The notes beneath the pieces were generated by a model. That model did no database searches and was not told the DNA's origin. It was given only the letters and a program-made list of their open reading frames with translations. The position numbers were made by a program, and so were the translations under genes. A stretch of 64,000 nucleotides of DNA from Cohnella rhizoplanae (GTDB lineage Bacteria > Bacillota > Bacilli > Paenibacillales > Paenibacillaceae). This document shows positions 36,346 to 44,269 of this stretch, piece after piece. The stretch lies in contig NZ_CAOJCN010000002.1 of NCBI RefSeq assembly GCF_948329515.1, positions 123,740 to 187,739 of the forward strand. Direction: 5' to 3'. Within the stretch, counting starts at the first letter, position 1, and every line of letters starts with the position of its first letter.

Positions 36346-37500
36346 TCACTGTAACCAACCCAGACGCTCGGCGGCGATCGATCCGGCCAGTACGAGCGCA
36401 AAGAGAAGCAGCGCAAACCGAATGACGAAGCCTTTGCGAAAAACGGAAAGCATGACGATCAAGCCTTTGAGATCGAGCATCGGGCCGAAGACGAGGAAGG
36501 CTAAGATCGCCCCCGGGTGGAATAAGCCGGCAAGCGACGCAGCAACGAAGGCGTCGGATGTCGAGCAAAGGGAGAGCAGAAAGGCAAATCCCATAAGGAA
36601 AAGATGGGATAACAGGCTGTGGCCGGAAGCGGCCTCCAGCGTCTGGGGGCGAAGCACGGTCTGCACGAGCGCAGTCAATGCGGCCCCGATCAACAGATAC
36701 TTGCCCATATCGCGCATATCGAACATGGCATGGGAAGCAATGGAGGTTGCGGCAGACGCCAATCGGCCTCGGCGAGGACGGACTCCATCATGGCCGTGCT
36801 CATGCCCGTGCCCATGCCCGTGCCCACCATGCCCGTGCCCTTGCTCATGCCCACCATGCCCGTGCCCATGCCCGTGCCCACCATGCCCGTGCCCTTGCTC
36901 ATGCCCGTACCCATGCTCATGCCCGTGCTCGTGCGTATGCTCATGCCCATGCTCATGCCCCACATGTCCGCTGCCTCGCGCGGCATCGGTCTCCCGCAGC
37001 GGGCTTCGACGCATGAACAGCAGCAGCGCCGTTCCCGCCGCGAGCGCGGTCGCTAGGGCGAGTAGAAGGCGAGCCACCGCCATCGCGGGATCGCCGGAGA
37101 ATGCCGCTACGGTAGACGCGAATACGATGGGATTGACGACGGGACCGGCGATGATGTAAACGATCCCGATGTACGCAGGCAGACCCTTGCGGATTAGACG
37201 GCGCGCGACGGGGATCATGCCGCACTCGCACAGCGGGAGCGCCAGCCCGAGCAGGCTGCCGAACAACAGGCCGCCGATCCGGCTCTTTGGCGCGGCGGCT
37301 TGGACGAGCTTGTCGCTGACGAAGGTTTCGAGCGCGGCTGACGCCAAGGCGCCGAGCAGGAGAAACGGGAACGCGTCGAGCAGGATGGCCGCAAAGGAAC
37401 GGAAGAAGACGGACGGCCAATCCGGATTTAATTTCCACACCATGTATAAACATCCAGCCGCGGCAGCCCATGTCGCGCATCGCAGGGCGTTGAGAGACAT
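36346..37500 (-). CDS. Permease (UPF0718/YraQ-YcgR type) with His-rich loop
   Basis: The protein (384 aa) has about eight membrane helices in two homologous halves. The family signature PLCECGMIPVARRL and the mirrored CSTSDAFVAAS are both present. Between the halves, about residues 173-236, lies a loop with around 25 histidines in some 65 residues, arranged as GHGHGH, EHGH and GGH units; it would bind metal ions such as zinc, nickel or copper. The substrate of the family is not settled. The ATG at 37500 follows AAGGGGAG on this strand. No DUF1980 partner gene, often found beside this family, is adjacent. Confidence 0.85.
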   Translation of the reverse strand: MSLNALRCATWAAAAGCLYMVWKLNPDWPSVFFRSFAAILLDAFPFLLLGALASAALETFVSDKLVQAAAPKSRIGGLLFGSLLGLALPLCECGMIPVARRLIRKGLPAYIGIVYIIAGPVVNPIVFASTVAAFSGDPAMAVARLLLALATALAAGTALLLFMRRSPLRETDAARGSGHVGHEHGHEHTHEHGHEHGYGHEQGHGHGGHGHGHGHGGHEQGHGHGGHGHGHGHEHGHDGVRPRRGRLASAATSIASHAMFDMRDMGKYLLIGAALTALVQTVLRPQTLEAASGHSLLSHLFLMGFAFLLSLCSTSDAFVAASLAGLFHPGAILAFLVFGPMLDLKGLIVMLSVFRKGFVIRFALLLFALVLAGSIAAERLGWLQ

Positions 37501-37648
37501 CGCGAGGTCACTCCCCTTCAGATCGGTCGCGGATATCCGGAATAAGGGACCCGCTGCACTGCATCCAACATTACTTGTATGCGGGCCTTGTCCCGCTCAT
37601 GAGCTGAAATTTGGAAAGCAGCGGCAGAATCGTAGGCGAATAGACGGG

Positions 37649-37676
37649 TTGACAATGCACGCTTCAGGGGTATAAT
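37649..37676 (+). promoter_or_regulatory. Sigma-A promoter of the trpS leader
   Basis: TTGACA (37649-37654) and TATAAT (37671-37676) with 16-bp spacing lie just before the T-box leader. Confidence 0.85.
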
Positions 37677-37682
37677 GAACGA

Positions 37683-37990
37683 TAACATACGAGGCAATGA
37701 TGAGAACGAGTAAGCGAGGCAAGGAACTTCAGAGAGCCGGTGATTGCTGCGAACCGGCGTTCCTCCTAGGCCGAATGGATCTCGGAGCCGACTGGGAAAC
37801 GAGTATTTACGCATACGGCAATGAGCCCGCGCGGGATGCCTCCCATCCAGTCCGACCGTTCCCCGTTACCGGAACTTAAGGTTCGAGCTTGACGCATGCC
37901 CCTTCACCGGCCTTGCAGCAGCCCGAGCGAATTAAGGGTGGCACCACGACCTCTTCGTCCCTTTCGACGGAGGGGTCTTTTTGCGTTGAT
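37683..37990 (+). promoter_or_regulatory. T-box leader of trpS with terminator
   Basis: A full T-box leader is visible. Stem I has the AG-bulge and GNUG-type apical region around GAGCCGGTGATTGCTG. A TGG tryptophan triplet at 37776-37778, in the context GAATGGA, is a likely specifier; a second TGG is at 37793-37795. The T-box AAGGGTGGCACCACG is at 37934-37948. The terminator arms are GACCTCTTCGTC (37948-37959) and GACGGAGGGGTC (37966-37977), followed by TTTTTG. Uncharged tryptophan tRNA would favour readthrough into trpS. Confidence 0.93.
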
Positions 37991-38045
37991 ACACAGCTTG
38001 CCGGTCCATCCGGCACAATCCGGATTCAAGAAGGAGTCATGTACC

Positions 38046-39053
38046 ATGAGCGAGGCAAAAGGATTAAAGCGCGTCCTCTCCGGCATTCAGCCGAGCGGAC
38101 AGCTGACGCTGGGCAACTACATCGGCGCGATGAAAAATTACGTGTCGCTGCAGCATGAATGCGACAGCTACTTCATGATCGTCGATCTGCACGCGATCAG
38201 CGTGCCGCAGGAGCCGGCAGCGCTGCGCGAGAACACCGAATCTGTAGCCGCGCTCTATCTGGCTGCGGGCATCGATCCGGCCAAAGCGGCGGTATTCGTC
38301 CAGTCCCACGTGCACGAGCATGCCGAGCTCGGATGGATGATGATGACCTTGTCTTACATGGGCGAGCTGGAGCGCATGACGCAGTTCAAGGACAAGTCAG
38401 CCGGCAAGGAAGCGGTAGGGGTCGGGCTGTTCGTTTATCCTCCGCTGATGGTCGCGGATATCCTCCTCTACAAGGCCGACCTGGTGCCGGTGGGCGACGA
38501 TCAGAAGCAGCATCTGGAGCTGACGAGGGACCTGGCGGGCCGCTTCAACCATCGCTTCGGCGAGACGCTCGTCGTGCCGGAGCCGTACATCCCCAAGGTT
38601 GGCGCCCGGATCATGTCGCTCGACGACGCCACCAAGAAGATGAGCAAGAGCAACCCGAACGCGGGAAGCTATATCGCGCTGCTCGATCCGCCGGACGTCA
38701 TCCGTAAGAAGCTGTCGCGCGCCAAGACCGATCTCGGCCGCGAGGTCGTCTACGATCCGCAGAACAAGCCGGAGATCAGCAACCTTCTCAGCATCTACGC
38801 CAACTGCTCGGGAGAGTCCATCGAGGAGATTCAGAACCGGTACGAGGGCAGAGGTTATGGGGACTTTAAAAAGGATCTCGCGGAGCAGGTCGTGGGCGTG
38901 CTCGAGCCGCTGCAGCGGCGCTACGCGGAGATCCGGTCTTCGGGAGAGATTCACCGCATCCTCAAGGAAGGCGCCGACCGGGCCAGCGCGGTCGCGGCGA
39001 AGACGCTGTCGGAGGTCAAAGAAGCGATGGGCTTCCTGCCGCCGCTAAGATAG
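38046..39053 (+). CDS. trpS: Tryptophanyl-tRNA synthetase
   Basis: The protein (335 aa) charges tryptophan tRNA. It has the HIGH-like region GIQPSGQLTLGNYIGA near the start and KMSKS at 198-202 in a class I Rossmann fold. The ATG at 38046 follows AAGGAG (38031-38036). The upstream T-box with a TGG specifier candidate fits the product. A hairpin follows the stop. Confidence 0.97.
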   Translation: MSEAKGLKRVLSGIQPSGQLTLGNYIGAMKNYVSLQHECDSYFMIVDLHAISVPQEPAALRENTESVAALYLAAGIDPAKAAVFVQSHVHEHAELGWMMMTLSYMGELERMTQFKDKSAGKEAVGVGLFVYPPLMVADILLYKADLVPVGDDQKQHLELTRDLAGRFNHRFGETLVVPEPYIPKVGARIMSLDDATKKMSKSNPNAGSYIALLDPPDVIRKKLSRAKTDLGREVVYDPQNKPEISNLLSIYANCSGESIEEIQNRYEGRGYGDFKKDLAEQVVGVLEPLQRRYAEIRSSGEIHRILKEGADRASAVAAKTLSEVKEAMGFLPPLR

Positions 39054-39062
39054 GAAACCAAA

Positions 39063-39105
39063 AAAGGCCTGCATAGTCCCTTCGGGGGTATGCGGGCCTT
39101 CCTCG
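39063..39105. terminator. Bidirectional terminator between trpS and the YlaF-like gene
   Basis: AAGGCC..GCATA (39065-39076) pairs with TATGC..GGCCTT (39090-39101). A run of A before it serves the minus strand and TTCCTCG follows on the plus strand. Confidence 0.7.
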
Positions 39106-39109
39106 ATTT

Positions 39110-39295
39110 TTAACGCTGTTGAATTTCCCGGCGCCTGGCGATCTTGGACTTGAGGGCGAAGCCCCAGCCGATGAAGGCCAAGGACAGTACCGCAAGGCCC
39201 GAAGCGAGCCAGCCGTTATAGTCGATCGCGATGGCGGTGCCGAGCAGAAGCAGCATCGATACGACCGCGAACAAGAGTCCCAAAGGTTTGTTCAA
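39110..39295 (-). CDS. Small two-helix membrane protein (YlaF-like, DUF5325)
   Basis: The protein (61 aa) has two membrane helices, LGLLFAVVSMLLLLGTAIAI and LAVLSLAFIGWGFAL, and a basic C-terminal tail KSKIARRREIQQR. This resembles the YlaF/DUF5325 family of Bacillales; the function is unknown. The TTG at 39295 is used because GGGGGTG lies eight bases upstream on this strand. It is divergent from the SASP gene, and the promoter of that gene lies partly in this gap. Confidence 0.7.
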   Translation of the reverse strand: MNKPLGLLFAVVSMLLLLGTAIAIDYNGWLASGLAVLSLAFIGWGFALKSKIARRREIQQR

Positions 39296-39310
39296 AATGT
39301 GTTCACCCCC

Positions 39311-39341
39311 GAGTATAGTTTTCTTCGAGCATAGCATAATA
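39311..39341 (+). promoter_or_regulatory. Sigma-G-like promoter of the SASP gene
   Basis: GAGTATA (39311-39317) and CATAATA (39335-39341) with 17-bp spacing closely fit the forespore sigma-G consensus, as expected for an SASP gene. Confidence 0.75.
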
Positions 39342-39397
39342 ACAACGCAAGCTTGCAACCAACACTACTCAGCAGGACGAAAGGAGAAATTTCAATC

Positions 39398-39622
39398 ATG
39401 GCAAGCAATAGCTCCGGTTCCCGTAATCAAGTTCTGGTCCCGCAAGCTCGTCAAGCCCTGGAAAACATGAAGATGGAAGCCGCTCAATCCCTGGGCGTGC
39501 AAATCCCTTCGGACGGCTATTACGGTAACGTTACGTCCCGCGACGCTGGCTCCCTTGGCGGTTATATCACCAAGAAGCTGGTTCAAATGGCCGAGCAACA
39601 ACTTTCCGGTGGCAGCCGCTAA
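39398..39622 (+). CDS. Alpha/beta-type small acid-soluble spore protein
   Basis: The protein (74 aa) coats spore DNA and protects it from damage. It has the two conserved blocks: ALENMKMEAAQSLGVQI with the GPR protease cleavage region, and GYYGNVTSRDAGSLGGYITKK with KLVQMAEQQL at the end. The Gln-rich N-terminus MASNSSGSRNQVLVPQA is usual. The ATG at 39398 follows AAGGAG (39381-39386), and a sigma-G-like promoter lies upstream. Confidence 0.96.
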   Translation: MASNSSGSRNQVLVPQARQALENMKMEAAQSLGVQIPSDGYYGNVTSRDAGSLGGYITKKLVQMAEQQLSGGSR

Positions 39623-39640
39623 CATCCGTTAGCTCACCGA

Positions 39641-39670
39641 AAGCCCGAGGAGAACCCTCGGGCTTTTATT
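39641..39670 (+). terminator. Intrinsic terminator after the SASP gene
   Basis: AAGCCCGAGG (39641-39650) and CCTCGGGCTT (39656-39665) form a perfect 10-bp stem, followed by TTATTATTG. Confidence 0.9.
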
Positions 39671-39816
39671 ATTGTGCGCTTATCCGACTCCGAGGTCAAC
39701 CGTCGGATGCAAAAAAAGTCCGTCCGGACGCACGGAAAAAGACGGCAGTTGCCGTCTTGGCGCATGGTTTTTACGAAACGCATTTGCCGGCCAAGGTCAT
39801 CCCGCTCGGCTGAGGG

Positions 39817-40800
39817 TCAGTAGGCGTTCATGCGCAGCCGCTTTTCCAACCGTTCGTCGCTCATCCACCCGACATAGGACTGGATCGCTTTGTAAGAAGC
39901 GTCCATCATGACCGTCGCCACAAAGGGATATTGCTTGCGGTGCCGGTATCGGATATCGATCCACCGGACCTCGTAACCCCAGGCCTGCTCTTTGACGTGC
40001 GCGCAGGGGAAGGGCGTAACGGCGAGCAGCGCTTGCACGTCTTTGTTCTTTTTGGAAGCTTCCACGGCCGGGTGAATATCGCACTTCGTATGCTCGATCC
40101 AATGCACCGCGCCGTGGTCCCATTCCCCGATAGCGAACGTGCAGTCCGCCGATTGGCGCACGAGGTTCCACCGGCGCAGGTTCACCGTAGGCAGCAGCGT
40201 GTATTGATCGCCTTCCCGCCGCTCCGGATCGCAGGAGGGGATGCGCGCGCACAGCCTGCGGTAAACCGCGCTGCGCCAGGCATAATATAGGGCGAGGAGC
40301 CCGTACAACGCGGGGAACACGACGTTCGGCCTGGCCCAACCGATCACCCAAACGAGAAGTGCGGCGAGATGGGCGCCGAAGATGAACGGATCGAAAATGT
40401 GGATGACGTTCCAGGCGACCCACTTGCGCGTGACAGGCCTGAACGCTTGCGTGCCGTATGAATTGAACAGGTCGCTCAGTACGTGGACAAGCACCGCAAG
40501 CAGCACCCACAGACCGAGATGCCACCAGGATACGCCTGGAAAGGCGAGCGACAGCGCGAGCGTGATCAGGACGGTCCAGCAGGCGACGGCCGGAAAAGAA
40601 TGGGACAGCCCGCGGTGATTTTTGATATAATCGGCATTGCTCTTAAGCTTGAGCAGCGTATCCATGTCCGGTGCTTGGGAGCCCGCGATCGTCCCGATGA
40701 AGGCGGCGAGGGGGCCGTAAGGCTCGGAGGCGATAACGGGATCGATCAAGGCGAGTCCGCCCAGTCCGAGCCCGAACGCCAGATGCGTCCCGGAATCCAT
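39817..40800 (-). CDS. YdjM/YfhP-type membrane-bound metal-dependent hydrolase
   Basis: The protein (327 aa) has an N-terminal membrane half with the family motifs GTHLAFGLGLGGLAL, SQAPDMDTL, HRGLSHSF and HVLSDLFNSYGTQAF, whose His and Asp residues may bind a metal. The C-terminal half is soluble. It is most like B. subtilis YfhP. The ATG at 40800 has AAAGGAGGT upstream on this strand. The enzymatic role is unproven in the family. Confidence 0.82.
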   Translation of the reverse strand: MDSGTHLAFGLGLGGLALIDPVIASEPYGPLAAFIGTIAGSQAPDMDTLLKLKSNADYIKNHRGLSHSFPAVACWTVLITLALSLAFPGVSWWHLGLWVLLAVLVHVLSDLFNSYGTQAFRPVTRKWVAWNVIHIFDPFIFGAHLAALLVWVIGWARPNVVFPALYGLLALYYAWRSAVYRRLCARIPSCDPERREGDQYTLLPTVNLRRWNLVRQSADCTFAIGEWDHGAVHWIEHTKCDIHPAVEASKKNKDVQALLAVTPFPCAHVKEQAWGYEVRWIDIRYRHRKQYPFVATVMMDASYKAIQSYVGWMSDERLEKRLRMNAY

Positions 40801-40891
40801 GCCATATACCTCCTTTGTGGCAGTTTAGCCGCATATCGCTGCATCGGTAGTATGGGCGCGCCACGTTTTAAATATGAGGGGAGAAGCGGCG

Positions 40892-41191
40892 ATGTCCTTG
40901 ATCCTGTTTTGCGAATACAGCGTTCCGGCCGCCAGCCGCGACCGGTTCTTGGATTGGGTTCGGGAGGCGCCGTCGAGATGGCGCGGCGCCGAGCTGGCGG
41001 AGAATCGCGAGCAGCCCGGCGTCTTTGTGGAGCTCAGAAGGCCCAAGGACGAGCGGGAAGCGTCGGCCATGAAAAAAGAACGCCTCGAAGGGCGTTCATG
41101 GACGGAGATGGAGGCTTGGGTAAAAGGCGGACGGGAAGGGATCCGCGTATGGACCTTTGCTCCGCTGCTCCGGGATCCGGGCGCCGATTAG
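40892..41191 (+). CDS. Hypothetical protein
   Basis: The protein (99 aa) is small and soluble, with LILFCEYSVPAASRDRFLDW at the start and RSWTEMEAWVKGGREGIRVW near the end. It resembles a dimeric alpha-beta barrel (NIPSNAP/monooxygenase-like) in length and pattern, but I do not recognise the family. The ATG at 40892 follows GAGGGGAG. Its stop codon overlaps that of the convergent gerQ gene. Confidence 0.65.
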   Translation: MSLILFCEYSVPAASRDRFLDWVREAPSRWRGAELAENREQPGVFVELRRPKDEREASAMKKERLEGRSWTEMEAWVKGGREGIRVWTFAPLLRDPGAD

Positions 41192-41661
41192 CGCCGCATG
41201 CCCGGATTGACGCCCTGGCCGAAGGGCAGGTTATACACGAGCGGCTCGTCGAACGTGATGTAATCCAGGTTCAGCGTGAGCAGCAGGAACCGCATGCCGG
41301 TCGCCGGGTCGCTGATGATGATATGGTCGCGTCCGGCGGCTTCGAGGACGCCTTTGAATATTTTGGCGTTCCACTCGCTGTTGTTTTCATAAGTCATGTA
41401 GATGGTGGCGACTTTGCCGAGGTTCATGCGCAGGATGTTCTCGACGTACGACTCCTCGCGGCCCGGTACGGGGATGAACGTCGCTGCGGTATTCGTGATG
41501 GGCATGCCGCTTGGCATGGCGCCCATCGGCATCGATCCGTTCGGCATCGCGACCATACCGGAGGGCATGGCAGGCATCGCGCCGGTGCCCGGCTGGGCGT
41601 TCATGGCGTTCATCGGCATTTGCGGCATGCTTCCTTGTGGCCAGGCCATTCGATTGAGCAA
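41188..41661 (-). CDS. gerQ: Spore coat protein GerQ
   Basis: The protein (157 aa) has a Met/Pro/Gly-rich N-terminal half and the conserved GerQ domain from about residue 65: EESYVENILRMNLGKVATIY, YENNSEWNAKIFKGVLEAAG and LLTLNLDYITFDEPLVY. GerQ is a spore coat protein crosslinked by transglutaminase and needed for coat localisation of the cortex-lytic enzyme CwlJ in B. subtilis. The TTG at 41661 follows AAAGGAGG on this strand. Its stop overlaps that of the convergent gene by four bases. Confidence 0.93.
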   Translation of the reverse strand: MLNRMAWPQGSMPQMPMNAMNAQPGTGAMPAMPSGMVAMPNGSMPMGAMPSGMPITNTAATFIPVPGREESYVENILRMNLGKVATIYMTYENNSEWNAKIFKGVLEAAGRDHIIISDPATGMRFLLLTLNLDYITFDEPLVYNLPFGQGVNPGMRR

Positions 41662-42052
41662 GAGAAAATCCTCCTTTTAATGGGGGGCGCCTTGGGCGCG
41701 GGTGAAGTTAATAGACGAGCGGGCATTCCGATAGCAGCGGTACGTAAAAAACAGTGCGACTTGAATCGGCCTTTGTTGCGTTGCTTTGATTTCACTGAAG
41801 GCCTGCCGGTCGCTTGGGCGAATGTCTCCGTACATTGTATTGCGCCCATGGGCGAAGTGTGACAGTACGGACGCGCGCATTTTGACGCTTTGAGGGCGGT
41901 CCGATGTCCGGCGGGTGGCGCGCAGGTGGCGATTTGATGAACAGCGGCGCGCGAACATTGTCAAGGTGTGCATATTTGGTTATCATCTAATAGAAGGAAA
42001 TAGATAAACGATTCAGCCGCTTGCGGCTTTTTATGTTTGAAGGAGGCACACC
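41662..42052 (+). promoter_or_regulatory. Divergent intergenic region with ctaB promoter and leader hairpin
   Basis: This 391-bp gap separates gerQ and ctaB. TTGTCA (41958-41963) and TATCAT (41981-41986) with 17-bp spacing form the ctaB promoter, so RNA should start near 41993. The stretch 41690-41950 holds no gene or repeat that I can support. The gerQ promoter should be a sporulation promoter on the minus strand but is not clear. Confidence 0.6.
42015..42032 (+). terminator. Short terminator-like hairpin in the ctaB leader
   Basis: AGCCG (42015-42019) and CGGCT (42024-42028) pair around CTTG and are followed by TTTTA. It lies between the predicted promoter and the ctaB ribosome site, about 22 nt from the likely RNA start. 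Confidence 0.5.
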
Positions 42053-42910
42053 GTGTTCAAAGATCTTGTGGCCCTGACCAAGCCGCGCATCATCCGTCTT
42101 AACCTCGTAGCGGCATTTGGCGGGTTCTGGGTCGCTTCGAGATGGCATATCGAGTGGGTGGACCTGCTCTGGATGCTGATCGGGACGACGCTGACGATGG
42201 CCGCGGCTTGCGTCTTCAATAATTACTGGGACAGAGACTTCGATACGAAGATGTCGCGTACGAGCGACCGCGCGCTTCCGCAAGGAAGACTGACGCCAGG
42301 CTTCGTGCTCGGTTATTCGATCGTGCTCGGGATTCTGGGCTTAGGCACGCTGTTCCTGCTCGTCAACCCGCTCTGCGGCTGGCTGGGACTGCTGGGCATG
42401 TTCGTGTACGGCGTCGTCTACACGGTATGGCTCAAGCGCACCTCCACTTGGAGCACGTCGATCGGCGGGATCTCGGGCGCCATGCCCCCCGTGATCGGAT
42501 ACTGCGCCGTGACGGGCGAGGTAGATGCGGGCGCATGGATCCTGTTCGCCTTGCTGTTCCTCTGGCAGCCGCCGCACTTCTGGTCGCTCACGATCCGCCG
42601 CGTAGAGGAATACCGCGCCGCGGGTTTCCCCGTACTGCCGGTCGTGAAGGGGATCATGCGCACCAAGTGGCAAATGATACCGTACATCGTGCTGCTACTG
42701 GTCGCTTCGATCCTGATGTACACGTACGATTACGTCGGCATCTACTATCTCGTGCTGTCGGTCGTCATCGTCGGGGCCTGGCTCATCCATGCCATCTCGG
42801 GCCTCGTCGCGAAGGATACGGAGAAGTGGGCCAAGACGGATTTTCTATTCTCGGTCAACTACCTGATGATCATGTTCCTCGTCATGATACTCGATACGAA
42901 CGGAGTGTAA
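42053..42910 (+). CDS. ctaB: Heme O synthase (protoheme IX farnesyltransferase)
   Basis: The protein (285 aa) is a UbiA-type membrane prenyltransferase that adds a farnesyl group to heme B to give heme O, needed for aa3 or bo3 oxidases. The first Asp-rich motif FNNYWDRDFD is at 55-64, and KRTSTWSTSIGGISGAMPP follows the second conserved region. Eight or nine membrane helices are visible. The GTG at 42053 follows AAGGAGG (42040-42046). The SCO gene starts 5 bp after its stop. Confidence 0.94.
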   Translation: MFKDLVALTKPRIIRLNLVAAFGGFWVASRWHIEWVDLLWMLIGTTLTMAAACVFNNYWDRDFDTKMSRTSDRALPQGRLTPGFVLGYSIVLGILGLGTLFLLVNPLCGWLGLLGMFVYGVVYTVWLKRTSTWSTSIGGISGAMPPVIGYCAVTGEVDAGAWILFALLFLWQPPHFWSLTIRRVEEYRAAGFPVLPVVKGIMRTKWQMIPYIVLLLVASILMYTYDYVGIYYLVLSVVIVGAWLIHAISGLVAKDTEKWAKTDFLFSVNYLMIMFLVMILDTNGV

Positions 42911-42915
42911 CGTAG

Positions 42916-43611
42916 ATGTCTCAAGAGTTCGAGAGCGCCGGCACGCCTGGCGGCGCCCAACCCTCCGGGGGAGTTCCTCTGACCCCCAAGCCGCCGGTCA
43001 AGCCCTGGTACGTGCGCTACGGCTTTTCCCTGGCGCTGTTCGCGCTGCTGCTCGTATTGATCGCTTGGTTGCTCATCCGCCAGCAGCAGGCGGACAAGCT
43101 GCCCGATCTGGGAGCCGCGCCCGACTTTACTTATCAGGACATCGACGGCAAAGAAGTGAGCATGAGCTCGCTGGACGGCAAGGTGCGGCTGGTGTACTTC
43201 TTCTTTTCCAACTGCCCCGACGTCTGCCCGCCTACGACGTTCATGCTCTCGCAGGTTCAGAAGAAGTTCCAGGAAGAGGGCCAGTTCGGGAAAAACGTCG
43301 ACATCGTCTCGATCACGATCGATCCGGTTCGCGATACGCCCGAGGTGCTGCGCGCATTCGGAGACAAGTTCGAAGCGGACTACGCGGGCTGGAAGTTCCT
43401 GCGCGGCGACGAGGCCGAGACGGCGGACCTCGCGTCCAAGTACGGGCTGCTCGCGGTCAAGGACGCGGACGGGTTTTTCTCCCACGCCAATCTGATCGTC
43501 CTCGTCGACAAGAAGGGACGCATGCGCGAGCAGATTCTCCCCGAATCGTCCGGCATTCCGAATTCGGCGACCGCCGAGGACGTATACGAGAAGGTCAAGA
43601 AGCTCCTGTAG
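42916..43611 (+). CDS. SCO1/SenC family copper chaperone
   Basis: The protein (231 aa) delivers copper to the CuA site of cytochrome c oxidase. A Pro-rich cytoplasmic N-terminus precedes one membrane anchor (about 36-54), then a thioredoxin-like outer domain with the copper ligands Cys100 and Cys104 in CPDVC and His190. Bacillus YpmQ is the known counterpart. It lies 5 bp after ctaB, so both steps of oxidase assembly are in one operon. Confidence 0.93.
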   Translation: MSQEFESAGTPGGAQPSGGVPLTPKPPVKPWYVRYGFSLALFALLLVLIAWLLIRQQQADKLPDLGAAPDFTYQDIDGKEVSMSSLDGKVRLVYFFFSNCPDVCPPTTFMLSQVQKKFQEEGQFGKNVDIVSITIDPVRDTPEVLRAFGDKFEADYAGWKFLRGDEAETADLASKYGLLAVKDADGFFSHANLIVLVDKKGRMREQILPESSGIPNSATAEDVYEKVKKLL

Positions 43612-43617
43612 TTCGAC

Positions 43618-43664
43618 AAAAAACACCCTTTGGCACGCCGTCGGCGGCGCCAAGGGGTGTTTTT
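43618..43664 (+). terminator. Intrinsic terminator of the ctaB-SCO operon
   Basis: AAAAACACCCTTTGGC (43618-43633) pairs with GCCAAGGGGTGTTTTT (43649-43664). The symmetry lets it act on both strands, and it also ends the minus-strand Toprim gene. Confidence 0.9.
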
Positions 43665-43717
43665 ACATCTAGCGATAGCTCCGGTCAAGGCTAGTCGCGC
43701 GCAGAGTAAGCGGACTT

Positions 43718-44077
43718 CTATTCTGTCCACCCGTCGGTCTCGGGAGCCGGATACAGGATAAAGTCCTCCAGACCTGCCTTCTCCAGCTGCTGGATCAGAT
43801 ATTCCTCGGGCGTGCCCTCGACGCCGGCGTAGCCGCGCCTCGTGTAGATATGGTCGGCATCCGGGAACACGTCGCGCAGAACGCCGCGAATACGCCGCCC
43901 GGACGAATCATTATCCATATAGAGGTACACGTGACGACGGCCGATTGCCTTGCGCAGCGCCTCGATGCGGCTCGTGCCGAGCGTGCCGAAGGTGCAGTGG
44001 ATCGGCACTTCGGGGACCAGCACGCGCGCAAGCCGGCTTCGATCGTTTTTTCCTTCGACGATGATGGCGATGTCCAA
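43718..44077 (-). CDS. Toprim domain protein
   Basis: The protein (119 aa) is a stand-alone Toprim domain: the Glu motif IAIIVEGKNDRS (Glu8) and the Asp motif YLYMDNDSSG (Asp55, Asp57) that bind magnesium in topoisomerases, primases and RNase M5. It resembles B. subtilis YusF. The substrate is unknown. The TTG at 44077 is chosen because CGAGGAGG lies upstream on this strand and the longer frame is not conserved. Confidence 0.8.
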   Translation of the reverse strand: MDIAIIVEGKNDRSRLARVLVPEVPIHCTFGTLGTSRIEALRKAIGRRHVYLYMDNDSSGRRIRGVLRDVFPDADHIYTRRGYAGVEGTPEEYLIQQLEKAGLEDFILYPAPETDGWTE

Positions 44078-44269
44078 GTGCCCGCGCCTCCTCGAATCGC
44101 GAGGAACCGGCTCGAGGCCGGTCCCCGCCGTCCATGTTTGCTTTATTGTACCACAAGGCCCGGGCATCCTAAGCGGAGATGAAATCGGAGGCGCGTTTGA
44201 GACCGCTCTCAAAAAGTTTTAGAATAAGGCCTATACGCAGGACCATCTCATACCGGGAAGTGATGCAGG

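Noticed and set aside
36619..37056. Plus-strand frames rich in Pro/Val/Met or Ala/His repeats over the His-rich loop
   Set aside because: They are translations of the repetitive DNA that encodes the His-rich loop on the minus strand.
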